Positions 59,001 through 64,000 of a stretch of 64,000 nucleotides of DNA are shown here, one piece after another (within the stretch, counting starts at the first letter, position 1; every line of letters begins with the position of its first letter). Below the pieces are notes generated by a model. The model was not told the DNA's origin. It saw nothing but the letters and a program-made list of their open reading frames with translations, and ran no database searches. A program made the position numbers and the translations under genes. Origin of the DNA: Trema orientale (Eukaryota > Streptophyta > Magnoliopsida > Rosales > Cannabaceae). The stretch is from the NCBI GenBank assembly GCA_002914845.1, contig JXTC01000095.1:43532-107531 (forward strand). The letters are read 5' to 3'.

Positions 59001-60334
59001 ATCATACTGACATCGTAACAGGTTCAACAGAATGATTAACAGACATTCTGGAAAAGTAGTGGAACACTTACAAGGTCATTTTCAGGGAGGGGGTGGAACG
59101 TTTTCTTGTGTGGTAATGTGGGTGACAAAGTGATAGAAAGTAGAAGGTTTTGATACTGTGCAGCATTACTGCTGATAATAAGAAAACAAATTCTGAGATG
59201 TGATCTGTACTGCCACTTCGGGCAACTTGAGAACATGGGACGATAGCCACAGTCGAATGCACTAGCACTACTACTTACGGTTTTATTAGGCCACATACAA
59301 AAGGGCAAAGGCACACCTTTATTCTTTGCTAGCAATAGATAGTTACCAAAGGGGTAAATAGGATAGGTAAAACAGGTTTTATCATGAAAGTGATGCATGG
59401 ACTCACAAGTATTTCAGTACCTTGCAAACGACATACAACTTTATTAATCAAGTTACGTGACCATGTCCTGACTGAAAACTTTATCTGTTACATTTCGTGT
59501 ATGCATGAGCCATAGAATTAAAAAAATAAAACATAATTTTCAAAAAAAAAAAGGTCACTCAGTATTTGTGGATAGTGGATACCTATTTGCCCAAAGGGTT
59601 GTACCATTGGTTCGGAAATCCGGTTTGCTTTTCACCGCCCTTTACTCGAAGACATACTCCTCATTGCTTGAAGAGGCCTACGGTGGCACAAAGCATTTTA
59701 CCTGGATTATTACCAGTTCCAATCGCACACCAGATCAGGCCTGTCTCATTCCAGCTCACCATAGAAGAGGTAATGAGAGTGAAGGATGATCATGCGAATC
59801 TTCTCCCGAAATTGTATCTCTCATGGTTCACATTGTCTAAGCAGATTCCGCTGGAAGCACCAGTGAGTCGGCGACTTTTGAATCCATTGCGAGCAATCCA
59901 CGTCTTTTTTCTTTTCTTTTTTTTTTTAAGAAAAAAAATTCTCTTTCCTACTAGGAAAGTTGGCAAAATCCACGTGGAGAATCCCTAGGGACTAGAAACC
60001 AGGATGTCCGTGGCAACTGAGCTACTCACTTTGATTATGTCATTCTACAACTACTTGGATGTGAAACGGTTTATTTCATATGGCCAGTCTTTACTATTAC
60101 AAATGGAAGACAGTAAGATACTGAAATCCTATACGAGTATGGGAATATTCAAATTAATGATGATCATATTGCTAGTCAATTGTTGTGCTCATATTAATGG
60201 CCTTTAACCATATCAAATGTTAACATGAATGGATAACAAGATCCATTCATAATTTTGACAAGTGAGATCTGTACAAAGCCAAACCTGCAGGATGCTTGGA
60301 GTCAGCAAATGAGTGCAACGGTATTCGTTGGATC
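56083..60334. other. Intergenic DNA between HLS1-like and ABCC genes
   Basis: The two genes converge. Contents: 3' flank of the HLS1-like gene, (TC)n at 56706-56727, a TA/TG run at 57480-57515, AT-rich DNA, and the unidentified frame at 59566-59900 listed separately. Other short frames (57495-57713, 58422-58757, minus 59036-59398) show no known motif and begin in repeats or lack context. I see no RNA gene. Confidence 0.6.
59566..59900 (+). other. Unidentified protein-like open frame
   Basis: I do not recognise it. The frame reads like real protein for about 110 residues: TYLPKGLYHWFGNPVCF, RPTVAQSILPGLLPVPIAHQ, LTIEEVMRVKDDHANLLPKL and VSRRLLNPLRAIH. Base composition is more GC-rich than its surroundings. 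It ends in a poly(T)/poly(A) region. There is no convincing start or partner exon. It might be an exon fragment of a decayed gene or a piece of organelle-derived DNA; both are guesses. Confidence 0.3.
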
Positions 60335-62625
60335 TCACATCGTAGAAGCTTTAGCAAAACTAGAAAATCTGGAGAACTCATTTTGTAGGAGAGCCTGTGG
60401 GTTTCCTTGTTCAACCTATAAAAGATCAGAGAACACAGAAATTGTTAGGTAATCAATTCTCAAAAGCAAAACCTGTTGCAAGTGATTGAAATTTTACTAG
60501 CAATAGCAGATGACATTTTAAAATCATAATTGGATATTTAAAAATAGACATACCAAAACACCACGATCAAGGACCAGTATGTTGTCCATATTCAAAACGG
60601 TAGAAATGCGGTGAGCAATTGTGATTACTGTTGTGCCGCTAAATTCACTTGATATGGCATTTTGTAAAATTGATGCTGTTTGAGTGTCAACATTTGCCGT
60701 GCATTCGTCCAAACACAAGACCTGAAAAGCACAGCTCTGTCAGTTTTTTTCCTGTCCATACAAGAAATAGCCCCTGGTCCCTCCAAGTATATCTGCCTAT
60801 TCCTACTTCCAGAACCATACACTTATATCCCCAAAGTTGAGTACACCCCATCATCATCCCTAAAAATAACTAACTCTAAATTAGACCATAATACATCATC
60901 CAAGAACATGATTATGCTTTTATTGGCATTTCTTCCCAGTCAAAGAAAACTCTTACCTTTGAAGACTTGAGAAGTGCACGTGCAAGGCAAAGCAGCTGTC
61001 GTTGCCCAACAGAAAATGACATTCCAGTCCCCTTTATGTGGATATCAAGCCCTCCTACCGTTTCTACTTCTTCTTTGACATGGCATCTCTCTAGGGCCGT
61101 CCAAATCTCTGAGTCATCACTTGCGTGGAATGGATCTAGATTTTCCCTAGATTTTTGGAAGAAACAGACACATAGTGACTAAATTTATCTGAGGTAGTTG
61201 ATTTAAACAGATGATAATGCATGATGTTATTGAATCAACTTTGTATCTGATCGAAAGAATAAATATATAAAAACATTGAAGATTTCACTAATACAAACAA
61301 ATGATCAACAAAATTGAAGACCTTTCAATAAAGTACCTTAATGATCCTTCAAACAGAAATGGACTCTGAGGAACAACAGCAAAACGAGCACGAAGATCCC
61401 TAACCGGAAGATCACCTATGTTTGTTCCGTCCACAACAATACATCCAGTACATATTGGGCTGAGGCGAAAAAGAGCATTCAAAATGCTAGACTTTCCAGC
61501 ACCAGTTCTTCCAATAATTCCAACCTGATTAACAGTTGAAAAGATACGTGTATATGCCTAATTAATAATCTCGGAACTTAATATTTAAACAAACAGTCAA
61601 TATGGATAGTTTTGTACGATAAACTGTTTAACAATCACAGGCTGAATATAGTACCTACCTGCATCCCACCCTCGATGTTAAAAGTAATATCACGAAGTGC
61701 AGCAGGCAAAGACGGCATATATCTCAAGGTAACATTATGAAATTCAATCTGTCCTTGATTTGGCCAATTAGGACTTGAGGATTGGTTTCCATGTAATTGT
61801 TCTTCAGGGATGTTCATATACTGCCAAGAGTATGAAAGCATTAGTACTCAGTTGGAAGTTTATATTATGGAAGCAGGTGTATCTTTATACCTCAAGAGCT
61901 CTTTCAACAGAAACCATTTCCTTCTCTGTTTCAGTGAAACTTGTCAAAAAGCTGCCCAACAAAGATACAACTGGAGAGGCATAAGAGAGAGCCAGCCCTA
62001 CCTATAAAAGAATGTATTTCCTTCAATATCTTTCTAATTTGAGGATGGGGAAATGGTCAAAGTGCACTAACTCAATCTCTAGACTTAGGTAACAAACAAG
62101 AGTACAATTGACAGAAGTTGTTGAAAAAAAAGGCAGTTGGGAGATACGAGAATTACCAGCCCTGGTGTGCCAAAACTAATTGGTAGATTTCCACTAGATC
62201 CAATAACAGCCATGAGGCCAACAAATGATATGATAAATGCTGCCAACAACTGAAAAAAGATCGCAGGTCACTAAAACTATTTGAAAAGGCACTTCAGAAT
62301 ATGATAATGAACCAATCAAATATGTATGTATCCATCCACATACATGCACATAAGAATGTACATTATGTTTTTCCACTTAAAGTTTACCAGCTTCTCTTAG
62401 CAACACACATCAAGCTTCTCTTAGCAACACACATCAAGCTTCTCTAGTAAAAAAACAGCAAACTATCGTATGCATTTTTCTCAAGCCGGTATAGCCAGTT
62501 GCGTTCAAATAAATCCTGAGACACACCTGAAGCCGCAATGAAAGCCACAAACTTGCTGTCAACTCTGTATAAGAAGTCTTCTGATACAGCGTAATTTGTT
62601 TCATAAATCTGGCTAAAAAGTAATC
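60335..62625 (-). CDS. ABC transporter C family (MRP type), C-terminal part
   Basis: Exporter subunit of the MRP/ABCC family, full-size pumps for conjugates at the vacuolar or plasma membrane. Eight exons join in phase on the minus strand: 62625-62527, 62249-62157, 62001-61891, 61820-61659, 61524-61337, 61146-60957, 60721-60554, 60415-60335, giving 363 C-terminal residues. The first three code for the end of membrane domain 2 (YQKTSYTELTASLWLSLRLQ). The rest is nucleotide-binding domain 2, with every motif intact: Walker A GRTGAGKS, Q-loop VVPQSPFLFEGS, signature FSVGQRQLLCLARALL, Walker B VLCLDE, H-loop ITIAHR. It ends FSSFAKASTM. The 5' exons are not in the window: 62626-64000 shows none, so either a long intron or a truncated gene. 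By sequence feel it is closest to Arabidopsis ABCC13 (MRP11); the subgroup is not certain. Confidence 0.85.
62389..62445. repeat. 24-bp tandem repeat in an ABCC intron
   Basis: The unit AGCTTCTCTTAGCAACACAC plus ATCA occurs twice without visible change (62389-62412, 62413-62436) and a third time in part. It lies in the intron between the exons at 62527 and 62249. Confidence 0.85.
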
Positions 62626-64000
62626 CTGCCCAGAACCATTTTGTACATCCATTAAACAACTTTAAGTTCCAGCAACAAATATTGATCATGAAAGACAATA
62701 AGAAAATGAAAACAGGATCAGCTCTGTTTCTCAAGGAATATTATATGGCAATAATTTTCCGCCAAACAAGGAGGATAATGTGCCAGATGCTCTTTGACTT
62801 TGACATAGGTATACTGAAATGGCAGAATAAATCTCGACGTACTAATTGTTAAATAATGTCTGTTGAAGTATGATTGTGTTACAACATGTGATAACAGGAA
62901 CAGTTGAATTATTTCCCTTACTTGTGTGTTTTTCTGCATTTACGTTAAAATGACTAGAACCGTTCAAATTTACCAAATTGAATAACTTGTGACAAATCTG
63001 ATTTTATGGGTACTCCTAGAGCCATTTGTCTTAAATATCACTTTTTCACTGTGTTTTGGGGTAAGTCCCTGAATTTGATTAGAATGATTTCAATTAAGTA
63101 TTGATCAATGATAGAATAAGCTTGAATATGATTAAAACTGAAAACAAAGTAAAAACAGAGGAAAAGAAACAGAGTATGGTTATTTTAGGGGTTACGGTTC
63201 CTAATTAAGCTAGGGTATCCTTACCCTATACCCTAAACCCTTTTAGGGGAATAGGAATGTGAGTTACATACACTAAACTAAGGAAAATCAGCCACTGTTA
63301 TATGCAGAAACTTGCTAACCTAGTAACGTGTTAAGTCCCTGATAACTAACTCCTAAACCGGGTGGTTTCTGGTTTATGTTTGCTGGTTTTTGGTGAAACC
63401 GCTGAGGTGGCAGCTTCTGGCTTGCTCCCTAAGGCAGTTTACTAAGTTCTAAAACTGGTTCTTAGCAGTTCCATATTATCTAATCATTGTTATTCACCAA
63501 AACTATGGCTGGAATCAGATCCTAGGAGACAAGGAAAGATTGTTTTCGCCATTTGGCAGCCTTGTCTTCCACTAGCTTCTTGGCTTCCAAGTTTTTGCTC
63601 CTTATTAATAGGAGTAGCTCTTTTACACAAACAACAATAGTTCAACGAGTCTTTCATACACAAACACTCATATACAATCTCTCTCTCTCTCTTTCATACA
63701 CAAACACTCAGCTACTCACGTTTCTAGCCACTGCAGTGGCTGAAACTCTCATTTTTCTTACATTTTTGCCCACCCGATAGACACAAAACATCTCCAAACC
63801 TTCTACATACTACCCTAGATCATGTTTCTAATCTAAGATCACTAATTCTACTTCATGCTTATATCAGAAAGTGGTCTTTAGTATTTCTGCATGTATGATC
63901 AGCTGCCATTTCTATATAAGCAGTGGCTGATCTTTGCTCTTTCATCATATATCTCAGTTCCTAACTTCTGTTTTTCATTCATATCCTATCCTGTGTTTAC
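62626..64000. other. Upstream flank or intron of the ABCC gene
   Basis: 1.37 kb with no exon recognisable as ABCC on the minus strand and no other gene. It contains a 21-bp doublet (TCTTTCATACACAAACACTC at about 63651 and 63691) separated by (TC)n. The plus-strand frame at 63553-63780 is Ser/Thr-rich but matches no family I know. Confidence 0.5.

Noticed and set aside
63190-63250. CCCTAAACCC-like words as interstitial telomere repeat
   Set aside because: Only one or two imperfect units, no run of plant TTTAGGG repeats.

Overview
This is nuclear DNA of a flowering plant, most likely a eudicot. The evidence is an AT-rich background, GT-AG spliced genes, plant-only gene families (a WRKY factor, a plastid NDH subunit, a HOOKLESS1-type acetyltransferase) and plant LTR retrotransposons. 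I cannot name the species; one base (54535) is an unread n.

Region 1 (1-21.7 kb) is a nested stack of LTR-retrotransposon fossils. The oldest layer is a plus-strand Copia (here Copia A). Pieces of it lie at 1452-2680, 10846-10862 and 21041 to about 21690. Into it went a Gypsy chromovirus with 3-kb LTRs (minus strand, 2681-10845), a second Gypsy LTR of the same family in the opposite orientation (1-1451), and a minus-strand Copia (Copia B, 10863-21040) flanked by a near-perfect 5-bp target repeat. Copia B carries a 1.58-kb LTR-like insert in one of its own LTRs. A 196-bp MITE sits in the 3' end of Copia A. All are broken and look old.

Region 2 (21.7-33 kb) is AT-rich intergenic DNA with no recognisable gene. 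It holds a 915-bp foldback element and a second palindromic block rich in TTTCGATG.

Region 3 (33.2-45.8 kb) is a compact gene island: a WRKY40-like repressor (+), a DNA-3-methyladenine glycosylase I (-), plastid NDH subunit PnsB1 (+) and phospholipid N-methyltransferase PLMT (-). From memory, Arabidopsis has the same kinds of genes split between two places on chromosome 1, so this order may be ancestral. A hAT-type element lies just upstream of PnsB1 and a MITE just downstream.

Region 4 (46-53.4 kb) is AT-rich intergenic DNA with a cluster of small MITEs set into TA microsatellites, plus two MITEs with 9-bp target repeats. One belongs to the same family as the MITE at 21.4 kb.

Region 5 (53.6-64 kb) has a complete HLS1-like N-acetyltransferase gene (+) and the 3' part of an ABCC (MRP-type) transporter gene (-). 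The visible ABCC exons code for the end of the second membrane domain and a whole second nucleotide-binding domain. Between them lies an unidentified protein-like open frame (59.5-59.9 kb).

I found no tRNA or rRNA genes, no CRISPR array and no bacterial-type operon. The most noteworthy items are the nesting order, the GC-rich island in the Copia B leader, the MITE families with clear target repeats, the four-gene order, and a G-quadruplex-type repeat upstream of the glycosylase gene.
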